A DNA stretch of 64,000 nt from Synechococcales cyanobacterium GL140_1_metabinner_5_sub. GTDB taxonomy: Bacteria; Cyanobacteriota; Cyanobacteriia; Cyanobacteriales; Chamaesiphonaceae. The notes below the pieces were generated by a model, which searched no databases, was not told the origin of the DNA, and was given only the letters and a program-made list of their open reading frames with translations. The stretch covers positions 62,001-126,000 of the forward strand of contig JANYHM010000040.1 in assembly GCA_025359065.1 (NCBI GenBank), in the 5' to 3' direction. The position numbers were made by a program, and so were the translations under genes. This document shows, one piece after another, positions 36,180 through 44,212 of the stretch (positions within the stretch are counted from its first letter, which is position 1; each line of letters begins with the position of its first letter).

Positions 36180-36812
36180 TATCAACCGCTTATTTTTTTG
36201 TTATTCATAATAAGAATGCGGGATGTGGGAAACTCAGTGGCTTTAGCCCTGAGAGGGAAGCGACTCGGGGGACTTTAGTCCCCTTCTGCCGATAGGCAAA
36301 AAGAAAAACTAAAGTTGCACCATTTTTGCTATATTAACTAAAGTTGCAGATAGTAAATTCAACTACGTGTCGAACCATTCCTAGTAAGGGTGTAATCCCC
36401 GCCAACTTAGTACGGCTATAGAGAGCCAACACAAAAAGGGTAAGCAATGGCAGGGTGGGGAGCGTACCGAACTGGCTAGCGTTGAACCTTTGAAGCAATT
36501 AAAAGATAAAAGTAAGCGCAATTGCAATACCTCTTGTATGGGTAGTTGTTTTGAGCGTCTAGAGGCACCCTTGACAGTCGCCTTTAATAGCGTTGATGGC
36601 TATCAAGCTGGAGTTATTAAGAATCTCTGTGGCTTTAGCCCTGAGAGTGTCAATCCGAGATTTCATGGTGAGCAAAATCGATCGAAGATAATCTACATTT
36701 TGGGGTTCCCCACCATAGCGTCAAGCCACAAAGGCCACAACAATCGGCTCCATCATCAGGCCGATCGAACCATCCAGACCCTGCCAACGCAGCATTGCAA
36801 GTTTGACTTGAC
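36180..36812. other. Intergenic region with IS-end-like hairpins
   Basis: These 633 bases contain no convincing gene; the 140-residue frame at 36490-36912 has no recognisable features and overlaps the opposing Rpn gene. Two hairpin motifs sharing the 19-mer GTGGCTTTAGCCCTGAGAG lie at 36237 and 36629, and a further hairpin, GGGGGACTTTAGTCCCC, is at 36268. The most economical explanation is a decayed IS200/IS605-type element. Confidence 0.5.
36233..36653 (+). mobile_element. Probable IS200/IS605-like remnant (end hairpins, omega-RNA-like segment)
   Basis: At 36621-36653 the sequence GAATC, a hairpin CTCTGTGGC-TTTA-GCCCTGAGAG, and then TGTCAA matches the form of IS200/IS605 right ends in cyanobacteria. 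A similar hairpin (CTCAGTGGCTTTAGCCCTGAG) is at 36233. The intervening DNA has no TnpB frame, but the part before the right-end hairpin is rich in local stems, as expected for a TnpB guide RNA scaffold. This rests on pattern memory and needs a search. Confidence 0.35.
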
Positions 36813-37814
36813 TCAGGGACGTTGTGCCAACCAATCTATTAAGTTCTCAATACTGCTGAAATCCATCGCTGCTTCGTGGAGAGATTCTAGTTGTTCGATC
36901 GACAGTTGTTGAATTTGATGGGCCACAGCCTTTGGTACTGACTCAAACTTGCGTACTAGCAGCCGTTGCACCAGCCGTTCGATCATTTGCCGTCCTTGTT
37001 CAAGTCCTTGTTCAAGTCCTCGTTCAAGTCCTTGTTCAAGTCCCTTTTCTAGCCAGCTTGTTGTAAGTTGCATGATTTTCTCTCGTTCTTGAGGCATTTT
37101 AATTTTAGCAACTTCTGCCTGAAAGCTGTCTTCCTCAATAGCATTAAGCCGTAAATATGTATCTACAAAGCTAGAGATGAGAAAGCTGCGGGCAGGGTCT
37201 AGTTTGAGAGTGACCAGCAATCGCAGGCATTCTACTTTTACCTTGGGTCGGTCTTCAGGAGCGATGCGCATTTTAGCCATGAGGGCGGCTGCAATGGGGT
37301 TTTGGTACTGGAGAAAATCTCGCCAGTTGAGACGATTGAGTTGGACGGCATGAAATTTGAAGCTCAGGACATCTAAACCGGGCAGTGTGATCCGGTACTC
37401 GCTGAGTTCTGGGCGATATGGGGTCTCGAAGGAAAAGATAACCAAGGGATAAATAGGAATGCGATGTTGGTTGTGCAGTTGGGAAAAGTAGAAGAAAATC
37501 CGCTGCTCGAATTGAGCCTTGCTGAGAGCTTGGTTTTCGAGGTGGATTAATACCATTTGGGCTTGGGATGGGCGGCGTTTGCCGGAAGCCGGTTGGGATA
37601 GAGGAACTTGGAGTTCTACTCTGGCAAGGAGGTCAATAGCTTTACGCTCACCTTCAATGAGATCAGTGAAATATTCTTGGGGTAAGAATTCTACGGTGTC
37701 TGGTTGGATGTGGCTGAGCAGTTCTGGGGCAAAGAGGGCTAGAAAATCCAAAAAGAAGGTTTGAATTAGCTGCTTAAACAGTTGGTCATGGTCGATGGAG
37801 TTGTTCATACGCAT
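36813..37814 (-). CDS. Rpn-family PD-(D/E)XK nuclease/transposase-like protein
   Basis: A protein of 333 residues. The N-terminus (HDQLFKQLIQTFFLDFLALFAPEL) and the core (KAIDLLARVEL, then VLIHLENQA) show the PD-(D/E)XK pattern of Rpn recombination-promoting nucleases. The middle YPLVIFSFETP and the C-terminal DUF4351-like helices are also typical. A tract of GLEQG/GLERG repeats near residue 265 is encoded by near-identical 12-bp units. The ATG at 37814 is preferred over the TTG at 37829, which overlaps the nitrilase gene. Such genes are abundant and mobile in cyanobacteria. Confidence 0.82.
   Translation of the reverse strand: MRMNNSIDHDQLFKQLIQTFFLDFLALFAPELLSHIQPDTVEFLPQEYFTDLIEGERKAIDLLARVELQVPLSQPASGKRRPSQAQMVLIHLENQALSKAQFEQRIFFYFSQLHNQHRIPIYPLVIFSFETPYRPELSEYRITLPGLDVLSFKFHAVQLNRLNWRDFLQYQNPIAAALMAKMRIAPEDRPKVKVECLRLLVTLKLDPARSFLISSFVDTYLRLNAIEEDSFQAEVAKIKMPQEREKIMQLTTSWLEKGLEQGLERGLEQGLEQGRQMIERLVQRLLVRKFESVPKAVAHQIQQLSIEQLESLHEAAMDFSSIENLIDWLAQRP
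36996..37050 (-). repeat. 12-bp tandem repeats encoding GLEQ/GLER
   Basis: Four to five near-identical units (CAAGTCCTTGTT on the plus strand) sit inside the Rpn gene and encode EKGLEQGLERGLEQGLEQG. The number of units is likely to vary between strains through slippage without changing the frame. Confidence 0.75.
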
Positions 37815-37825
37815 CAAAAATTTGA

Positions 37826-38638
37826 TCAACCAAACATCCGATGCTGCAAGGAAGGCATCTGACGACGCACCTGCGCCAATCGACTAGGCGAAATCTCTGC
37901 TACTGCCACTCCAGGAGCATCGCCAGCATCTGCTAACACCACTCCCCAAGGATCTACAATCATGGCGTGACCATGAGTATAGCGCATGGCATAGTGGTTG
38001 CCGGTTTGTGCTGGAGCCAAGACATAACAGGTGTTCTCGATCGCCCTAGCCTGCAACAACACCTGCCAATGATCCTTCCCGGTATAAGCCGTAAAAGCCG
38101 CTGGCACAAACAACACCTCAGCCCCCTGCTTAGAAAGATGCCGATATAGCTCTGGAAACCTTACGTCATAGCAAACCGACAGACCTAAATTCCCCAACTC
38201 TTCTGATTTATAGACCTCTGGTAGCTCATTACCAGCTTTCACTGTTTTAGATTCCAAGTAAGTATTGCCGTCAGGTAGATCCACATCAAACAAATGCACT
38301 TTCTGATATCTTGATAGCTCCTGACCATCGGGACCGATCAGCAAAGCCGTGTTGTAAACCTGATTTTCGCCAGCAGGTGTAGGAAAACCACCACCAAGCA
38401 AAGTAATTTGAAACTTTTGGGCAGCCGTTTTTAAGAATTTTTCAGTGGAAACAGCAATCTGGCTAGCTTGGGCAATTTTGGCTCCTTCTTGACCCAAAAA
38501 AGCAAAATTTTCTGGTAGAGACACCAACTCAGCACCGCGCCTCACCGCCAAATCGATCAGCTCCTCGGCCTGTGCCAAGTTCTGTTCCAGGTTGGGGGAG
38601 CTAGTCATCTGAACGGCAGCGGCGAGATAAGATTTCAT
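37826..38638 (-). CDS. Carbon-nitrogen hydrolase (Nit1/NIT2-like)
   Basis: A 270-residue nitrilase-superfamily amidase. The catalytic Glu-Lys-Cys triad is visible in VSLPENFAF, YQKVHLFDVDLPDG and SVCYDVRFPELYR. The arrangement, including HLFDVDLPDGNTYLES, fits the Nit1 branch, whose members hydrolyse deaminated glutathione as a repair reaction, although other amidase substrates cannot be excluded. The gene ends in DNA that overlaps the possible TTG start of the Rpn gene. petL lies about 67 bp upstream on the same strand. Confidence 0.9.
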   Translation of the reverse strand: MKSYLAAAVQMTSSPNLEQNLAQAEELIDLAVRRGAELVSLPENFAFLGQEGAKIAQASQIAVSTEKFLKTAAQKFQITLLGGGFPTPAGENQVYNTALLIGPDGQELSRYQKVHLFDVDLPDGNTYLESKTVKAGNELPEVYKSEELGNLGLSVCYDVRFPELYRHLSKQGAEVLFVPAAFTAYTGKDHWQVLLQARAIENTCYVLAPAQTGNHYAMRYTHGHAMIVDPWGVVLADAGDAPGVAVAEISPSRLAQVRRQMPSLQHRMFG

Positions 38639-38671
38639 TGCAGTAAAAACAAAGGTGAATGAGGATCAGAC

Positions 38672-38696
38672 AGATTCGCCGCCTCGCGGCGAATCT
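38672..38696. repeat. Perfect GC-rich palindrome between petL and the nitrilase gene
   Basis: AGATTCGCCGC-CTC-GCGGCGAATCT forms an 11-bp perfect stem with a 3-nt spacer. It lies 9 bp after the petL stop in the direction of transcription. No T-run follows, so it may be an mRNA-stabilising hairpin or a dispersed repeat rather than a terminator. Confidence 0.65.
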
Positions 38697-38704
38697 TAGG
38701 GATT

Positions 38705-38797
38705 TTAGATAACTTTGGCAGCGCGTAAGCCAAAAAATAGAGCAACCGCAGCAATGGCCATCGCACCCAAAAAGCCAACGTATATAAACAAGGCCAT
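38705..38797 (-). CDS. petL: Cytochrome b6f subunit PetL-like, 30 residues
   Basis: A 30-codon gene that gene finders commonly miss. The product begins MALFIYVGFLGAMAI and ends ALFFGLRAAKVI, one membrane helix followed by the GLRAxKxI tail characteristic of cyanobacterial PetL. PetL is a small peripheral helix of the cytochrome b6f complex in the thylakoid, contributing to dimer stability. A good ribosome site (AGGAGAG, about 8 bases upstream) supports the start. Another small photosystem subunit is the alternative, but the tail favours PetL. Confidence 0.72.
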   Translation of the reverse strand: MALFIYVGFLGAMAIAAVALFFGLRAAKVI

Positions 38798-38970
38798 AAT
38801 AAAACTCTCCTGAATAATTTTTTTATCGAACATTCAGCACCCATTAAACCATTCTGCTGAGTCCTGCGTCTATCATGATTTTGCCTAGTCTGAGGTCAGC
38901 CTCTGACGTGTTCCCTAATTCTGTTGTATTTTAGGGAAAGATTATTGTCCAGTTGTTATTCTTTATTCCT

Positions 38971-39678
38971 ATGAATCAAATTCGGTTATTTTGCCAAAAG
39001 CTTTGCCTGCTCTGCGTTGCGGCATTAATGGCTTGGCAGATCTGCTTGTTACCAGTAGCAGCCACAGCTCTATACGAAATTCCTACCATTTCTCAGGGAG
39101 TACCTACTTGGTCGATCGATAAAGCCGGAGTGCTTAGCGTGGCGACCAAGGCCAAGATCAATAGCACCATGGAGAAGCTGGCGGCAGATACTGGCAAGGA
39201 AATTAGGTTCGTGACCATCCATCGCTTTGATTATGGAGACAACGCACAGACTTTTGCCACCAAGATTTTCCAGAAGTGGTTTCCAACTGAAGAGGCTCAA
39301 AAAAATCAGATGCTCATTTTGCTCGATGATCTCACTAATACTACTGGAGTATCTACTGGCGCGGGAGTTAAAGAAGTGATGAGCGATGCGATCGCCGTCA
39401 GTATTACTACCGAAACCATGTTGGTGCCTTTGCGTACTGGTAATAAGTACAATCAATCTTTCTCTGATGCGGTCGATCGAGTTGTGGCAGTGATTACTGG
39501 TCAACCAGATCCGGGGCCACCAGTCATTAAGGAAACAGCCGTTGCTGGCAGCACTTACCTGACCGCCGAAGAAACCAATGCCAATCGCTTTAGTTTTACG
39601 ACGATTGTGATTGTGCTGTTGATTGCGGCCACTGTACTACCAATGCTGACTTGGTGGTGGTATCAAAACCAAGACTAG
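38971..39678 (+). CDS. psb32: Psb32-like TPM-domain membrane protein
   Basis: A 235-residue protein with an N-terminal signal/anchor (LCLLCVAALMAWQICLLPVA), a TPM domain in the lumen or periplasm (about residues 40-185) and a C-terminal membrane helix (FTTIVIVLLIAATVLPMLT). SISQ-type start, LYEIPTISQGVPTWSIDKAGVLS and FATKIFQKWFPTEEAQKNQ fit Psb32, which protects and repairs photosystem II. The ATG at 38971 is chosen over the TTG-type start at 38953. Confidence 0.87.
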   Translation: MNQIRLFCQKLCLLCVAALMAWQICLLPVAATALYEIPTISQGVPTWSIDKAGVLSVATKAKINSTMEKLAADTGKEIRFVTIHRFDYGDNAQTFATKIFQKWFPTEEAQKNQMLILLDDLTNTTGVSTGAGVKEVMSDAIAVSITTETMLVPLRTGNKYNQSFSDAVDRVVAVITGQPDPGPPVIKETAVAGSTYLTAEETNANRFSFTTIVIVLLIAATVLPMLTWWWYQNQD

Positions 39679-39752
39679 GATTGTTTCCAAAGCTTTTAAA
39701 GAGAGCATGATATTGCACTACGGTATCAAACCGAGGGTTTTCTACGCTCATG

Positions 39753-39786
39753 AAAAAAGCAGGTTGATACTATCAACCTGCTTTTT
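39753..39786. terminator. Bidirectional terminator between psb32 and the DUF4912 gene
   Basis: AAAAAAGCAGGTTGATA and TATCAACCTGCTTTTT form a long perfect stem with A/T tracts on both sides, so it can stop transcription from either convergent gene. Confidence 0.85.
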
Positions 39787-39798
39787 AATTTCAACAAT

Positions 39799-41055
39799 CT
39801 AAGCAAACCACTCTTGGACAGCTTCTTCCTTAGTATTAGTATTCCGGGAAGGAGTCTCACGTTCAAACTTCATGTGAACCGATCGCTGCTGCTCACCGTC
39901 TTTGGCCACTGCTACGATCGGATAGTCGATTAGACCATCTTGGAATGACATGTGGAAACGGAAAGTACCATCTGGATTCAACTTAATTTGTCTGTCGCCG
40001 ATAAATACCGCAGCATTAGGCTCAGTCGCACCATAGACAATCAACTCAGCATCAGCCACCAGCCAGAACTGGCGAGGTTGATGTTGCTCAATGCCAATAC
40101 CCGACATACCCACGCCGGACATGTTGACACCAGAAGCAGTAGGTAAAGCCCAAGCCCCGATACCAGATGGGAACACAAACGAACTGAGAGATTCTTCGGG
40201 AGACTGCTGCATGGAGCCATACAACGAACCAGCAATGCGCATTGCTTCCACCGATTCGGCCAAACCAAAGATTTGCTCGTAAATGGGGTTGCCAGCGGCA
40301 TCGAAAGTAGCTGTGGAGCCAGCACCAGCAGGCTTTTTGCTAGGAGGAACCAGGTTAGCAAAAGTCTTGCCAACGAGGTCTTCTTGCCAATCAATTGTTA
40401 CGAAATGATCTTCTACCCAATCCGAAGGATATACGGGAGGAATGCGGATTTCAGCCGATCGAGCCAAGACCAACCACCGACCATCGGCACAGCGGAAACC
40501 GATATCTAATAGGTACTCTCGATCGCTGACCGGAATTGACAAATACCATTCCCGCGCCATTTCATCTAGCGGATATTCTTGAATGCTGTGAGGGCTTTGT
40601 ATACTCATATTGATGTCGGTGACATCATACAAGCGCAGTGCCAACTGCTGACCGCCCTGAGCGCGCAGCTCTTGCTTGTGCTCAGTGGTAATATCCCAAT
40701 AAGCATAAGCCCACTGCGGATCGCGAGGGAGCAGGACTATTTTGCTTTCGGCGTAACCCCCAGGAATGTCACCAAGTTCGGCATCGGCAATTGCCAAATC
40801 TTCCATGGTGTTGCTGGGGACTGGGGCATCTAGTTCAAATTTTCCTGCTTCCACTGTTAGTGATGCCTCCTGTTGTAATAATGCGTTGCTATTTGAAGTA
40901 TGTAATGCGGAAGATGTGCTGCGCTCAATTTTGAGAATCTCTTCTAGCAACTGGGATTTGCGCATCCGGCTATAGCGAGAAACACCGTAGGTGCTGGCAA
41001 CCCTTCGTAGTTGCCGCAGAGTCATCTCCTCGAATAGGATATTGTCTGTAGACAT
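39799..41055 (-). CDS. DUF4912-domain protein
   Basis: A 418-residue protein. The N-terminal 40 residues (MTLRQLRRVASTYGVSRYSRMRKSQL) look like a SAP/Rho-N helix-extended-loop-helix that may bind nucleic acid. Residues ~100-200 contain the DUF4912 core (IVLLPRDPQWAYAYWDIT). The later part has a Ser/Gly/Met-rich low-complexity stretch and a beta-rich segment (WLVADAELIVYGATEP, AAVFIGDRQIKLNPDGTF). There is no signal peptide. The function is unknown; DUF4912 proteins are widespread in cyanobacteria. Confidence 0.85.
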   Translation of the reverse strand: MSTDNILFEEMTLRQLRRVASTYGVSRYSRMRKSQLLEEILKIERSTSSALHTSNSNALLQQEASLTVEAGKFELDAPVPSNTMEDLAIADAELGDIPGGYAESKIVLLPRDPQWAYAYWDITTEHKQELRAQGGQQLALRLYDVTDINMSIQSPHSIQEYPLDEMAREWYLSIPVSDREYLLDIGFRCADGRWLVLARSAEIRIPPVYPSDWVEDHFVTIDWQEDLVGKTFANLVPPSKKPAGAGSTATFDAAGNPIYEQIFGLAESVEAMRIAGSLYGSMQQSPEESLSSFVFPSGIGAWALPTASGVNMSGVGMSGIGIEQHQPRQFWLVADAELIVYGATEPNAAVFIGDRQIKLNPDGTFRFHMSFQDGLIDYPIVAVAKDGEQQRSVHMKFERETPSRNTNTKEEAVQEWFA

Positions 41056-41267
41056 GGTGAGATTTTTCCTCCAGAGAAAACAGTAGCTTGAGCAGTCTGC
41101 AATCTGGTTTGTGATGGGGGATTGATCAAGAACACTAACTAATGTCTTGATAGCTTATTTATAATCGGATGTTGATCGATAAAACAATCCCCCAGACCAT
41201 TGAGATATGAGGGTTTAACGAGTTATGGTCGATCGACGGGGATCTATGTCAGGGATTCATGACAATT

Positions 41268-42605
41268 CTATACGCCCAAGAACTTTCCTAAGATCCCCGG
41301 CACCGGCAAGAAAATTAATACGATAATTGCGAGCAGGCACATTCCCCAGGCATCGCGCCGAATGTCGATTTCAGTAACATCATTGAGAGTGGGATCCGAG
41401 ATGGTGGGGAAAAACATCAGCAGCATCGCAAAAATCAAACTGCCAGTGTTGCCCGTTAGGCGCAATTGCAAAAAGCCCAACATAATGAGAATGATTTTGG
41501 CAATTTGGCCAATGGTAATGCTGCCACGCACTCCATACATGGCATGAACCACATAACCGCCATCAAAGCGCTTAAAGGGCAGCATGTTAATGGCCATCAT
41601 CAAAAAGCCTAAATAGGCCGCCGTGGCCACTGGATGGAGCTGGATTGCGGTGTTCGTGCTGAAATCTTGCCCCATGGCTAACTTACTCAGACCAGTTAAA
41701 AACAGCGAAAAGCGCGGATCACAAGAAGCAAAATTCAAAATTCCTGATTCTGTGGTCGCTGTTACCACTGTGGAATGTTGCAATCCCCAAAACAAACCAG
41801 CGCTAGCAATCACCAAATTGACCATCAGCGAACCAAAACCTAGATCAAACAAAACTCGCCGATCGGGGATAGGTGCCCGTAACTGCAACAGAGTACCGCA
41901 GGTGCCCGGGAAAAACGGCAGAGGCACGCAGTACAGCAAACCACTAGCAATTCTACGCCAGCGACAGATCCAATACTTCACCACATCTTTGCTGCTCAGC
42001 ACCGCCAACACGGTTAAGGCATAAAGCCACCCCCGTGGCTCCATCATGTTTTGTTGAAGCTGCTCGGGCTTCACCCCATTTAACAACGCCCCGTACTGAC
42101 TAGTAGTACCCCAGGCCAAAGCCCAGCTCAGACCAGCAATCATGTAATTCATAAAGCTAGGGCGCGAATTCTTATTCTTAATGACATCGGGCACCAAGAC
42201 GAAAAAAGGTCGATCGCTCAACCCGGACTGAAACAACACAAAAAATTTGTCAGCAAAGCGCTCTGAAATATTGTCTTTGACTGTTTGATAGGCTTCCCCA
42301 GCCTCAGTGCGTAATCGCCCTCGGCACACCACTCCTTGGGGGCGATACTCGATCGACTCCAAAAAATACACCGACCAAGGGAAACATTCACGCAAGAGAG
42401 CTTCTTCTTCGACTGAAATTGATCGCAGTGGTGCTGCCTCTTTTGGCTGTGAAACAACTTCCGCTTCTAGCGTAGAGCCTGTTAAAGGTAGAACAGACTG
42501 ATTTATGCGTAGCCAGCGAGATATTTGCGCTGATCGTCGGATAGTCAGGCTCAGCAACCAGTAGGCAATCATGCCTGATAAAATTAGGACAATCCACTTT
42601 TCCAT
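41268..42605 (-). CDS. Site-2-protease-like (M50/EGY) protein lacking the zinc motif
   Basis: A 445-residue membrane protein aligned by eye with the EGY/S2P family: SPIP-like LRAPIPDRRVLFDLG, GILNFASCDPRFSLFL, LHPVATAAYLGFL and MLPFKRFDGGYVVHAMYG (the DG motif). The usual HExGH is replaced by KDVVK (41976-41990), so both zinc histidines and the catalytic Glu are lost; it should be an inactive protease. The start at 42605 is preferred over 42674. It is divergent from the MBL gene. A role as a pseudoprotease or chaperone, as proposed for plant EGY3, is inference. Confidence 0.88.
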   Translation of the reverse strand: MEKWIVLILSGMIAYWLLSLTIRRSAQISRWLRINQSVLPLTGSTLEAEVVSQPKEAAPLRSISVEEEALLRECFPWSVYFLESIEYRPQGVVCRGRLRTEAGEAYQTVKDNISERFADKFFVLFQSGLSDRPFFVLVPDVIKNKNSRPSFMNYMIAGLSWALAWGTTSQYGALLNGVKPEQLQQNMMEPRGWLYALTVLAVLSSKDVVKYWICRWRRIASGLLYCVPLPFFPGTCGTLLQLRAPIPDRRVLFDLGFGSLMVNLVIASAGLFWGLQHSTVVTATTESGILNFASCDPRFSLFLTGLSKLAMGQDFSTNTAIQLHPVATAAYLGFLMMAINMLPFKRFDGGYVVHAMYGVRGSITIGQIAKIILIMLGFLQLRLTGNTGSLIFAMLLMFFPTISDPTLNDVTEIDIRRDAWGMCLLAIIVLIFLPVPGILGKFLGV

Positions 42606-42687
42606 GAACTCATTAATTCCTTTGCTTTTGTCTCCGCTGGCACAAGCGAATGAGCACAGGATGGAATACCACATTATATTTGATATT

Positions 42688-43356
42688 ATGCCGAACCCAC
42701 CGGAAACCTCTCAAGAAAACCAGCAAGGGCGAGAAAAAGCACCAAATTTAGTACTACAAAACGTCTTTGCTTTTGCCCCAAATCGAGATACCTTGGGCGG
42801 TACATCCTACCTTATTGTAAGTAATTGTGGTGTTGATCAACCCCAAAACATTTTAATTGATGCGCCAGCTTGGAATCAGACCAATCGAGAATTTATGGCC
42901 AGTCAAGGTGGTATTTACTGCGCGATCGCCACTCACCGAGGCGGATTGGGTCGAATGGCCACTATCGCCAAAGAGTTGGCTTGCCAGGTGATTATTCAAG
43001 AACAAGAAGCTTACCTATTACCAGATACGCCAAAAACTACCTATCACCAAGCCTATCAGATCACTTTAGCGGCAGCAGAGGAGCCTCTGCAAGTTGTCTG
43101 GACTCCTGGCCATTCACCTGGTTCTGCCTGTGTTTACTACGGGGGCATGATGTTCACTGGCAGACATCTATTACCTGATCGACAGATGAATCCTCAACCA
43201 TTCCAAACTGCTAAGACTTTTCATTGGCCCAGGCAACTGCGGAGTGTGGCCAAGCTGCAAGAGCTGTTTCCTCAAGTGCAGTATATGTTACCCGGAGCTA
43301 GTAGTGGCCTGTTGCGCGGTCAAGGGTATATTGATATGGCCGATTCTGTGTGGTAG
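42688..43356 (+). CDS. Metallo-beta-lactamase-fold protein with degenerate metal site
   Basis: A 222-residue MBL-fold protein: SYLIVSN and ILIDAPAW correspond to the first strands, VVWTPGHSPGSACVYY carries the later His, and FTGRHLLPD the Asp region. The usual HxHxDH is replaced by ATHRGGLGRM, so most ligands of the first metal are absent. The start at 42688 is chosen because upstream codons lie within the opposing gene and are unconserved. Function is unknown; related cyanobacterial proteins are annotated only as MBL-fold hydrolases. Confidence 0.8.
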   Translation: MPNPPETSQENQQGREKAPNLVLQNVFAFAPNRDTLGGTSYLIVSNCGVDQPQNILIDAPAWNQTNREFMASQGGIYCAIATHRGGLGRMATIAKELACQVIIQEQEAYLLPDTPKTTYHQAYQITLAAAEEPLQVVWTPGHSPGSACVYYGGMMFTGRHLLPDRQMNPQPFQTAKTFHWPRQLRSVAKLQELFPQVQYMLPGASSGLLRGQGYIDMADSVW

Positions 43357-43461
43357 TTTCAGCTATTTTGTAGCCAGCTAAGTAAATTTTGATGATATTT
43401 TTTGGGAGAGAAGTATTTACTAGCTAAACTAATTAAAATTTCTCAATTTGGTTCGGTATAG

Positions 43462-44049
43462 ATGATCATCACTATTACTGCTCTCAAAGGTGGTGTGGGC
43501 AAGACAACCACTGCCATCCACCTTTCAGCCTATCTCCAAGAAAAAGCTCCCACTCTGTTAGTAGATGCCGACAAAAACCGATCGGCTTTGGTTTGGTCAC
43601 GGGAAGATAAGCTATCTTTTACGGTGGCTTCCCAAGCTTCAGCGACGGCAATTATTCAGCAATTTCAGCATATTGTCATTGATACTCAGGCACGACCAGA
43701 ACCCGAAGAACTCAAAGACTTGACGGCCAGCAGTGATTTGATCATTTTGCCCACCACTCCCAACCATTTAGATATGGATGCCACTATTAAGGCGGCAGAA
43801 TTGTTGAACTCTTGGGATGCCAAATTTAAAGTGCTATTAACTCAGGTAGATCCACGTACCAAAAATGGCCGTAGTGGCCGTGAATTTTTAACCGAAGCTC
43901 GAATGCCAATGTTTAAAACTGATATTCCTCGCTTAGTGGCTTTTGAGCGATCGCCTAGTCGAGGAGTATCTGTGCAGAACTATAGTGACCCCAGATCTAG
44001 CTTTGGTTGGCAACAGTATGTAGAAGTAGGCAAAGAAATACTTCCCTAA
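43462..44049 (+). CDS. Orphan ParA-family ATPase
   Basis: A 195-residue deviant-Walker ATPase: MIITITALKGGVGKTTTAIHL (the signature Lys is present), LLVDADKNRSALVW, and IVIDTQARPEPEELKDL. There is no N-terminal helix-turn-helix and no ParB neighbour, so it resembles chromosomal orphan ParA/MinD-like proteins used for positioning cellular cargo such as carboxysomes. Here the cargo cannot be guessed. Confidence 0.88.
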   Translation: MIITITALKGGVGKTTTAIHLSAYLQEKAPTLLVDADKNRSALVWSREDKLSFTVASQASATAIIQQFQHIVIDTQARPEPEELKDLTASSDLIILPTTPNHLDMDATIKAAELLNSWDAKFKVLLTQVDPRTKNGRSGREFLTEARMPMFKTDIPRLVAFERSPSRGVSVQNYSDPRSSFGWQQYVEVGKEILP

Positions 44050-44212
44050 TACTCGCACTCAAATATTTTCCACTTCAGCCGAATGACGGCACCAGCAAAA
44101 AGTGTTTGAATTAGCAACAGTGCTTTTGGCGGATATCTCTGAAGGTAGGTGTTGCGTAAGATTGAAGGTAGCTAAAACAATCTCCCATTCAATCTTGTCC
44201 TTGACTACACCC

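Noticed and set aside
36360-36480. Group II intron or retron RNA
   Set aside because: The segment is structured but lacks a domain V-like hairpin and any reverse transcriptase; an IS200/IS605 end is a simpler reading.
36490-36912. 140-residue plus-strand frame
   Set aside because: It overlaps the 3' end of the Rpn gene on the other strand, has no recognisable domain, and spans the IS-end-like hairpin at 36625; treated as chance frame.
35010-37829. DGR template repeat or reverse transcriptase near the variable region
   Set aside because: I read the flanking DNA for a second copy of the CRSA/GFRVV coding sequence with A-rich codons and for RT motifs and found neither.
38635-38844. 69-residue minus-strand frame around petL
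   Set aside because: It overlaps the PetL-like frame in another register and has no conserved features; the 30-codon PetL frame explains the region better.
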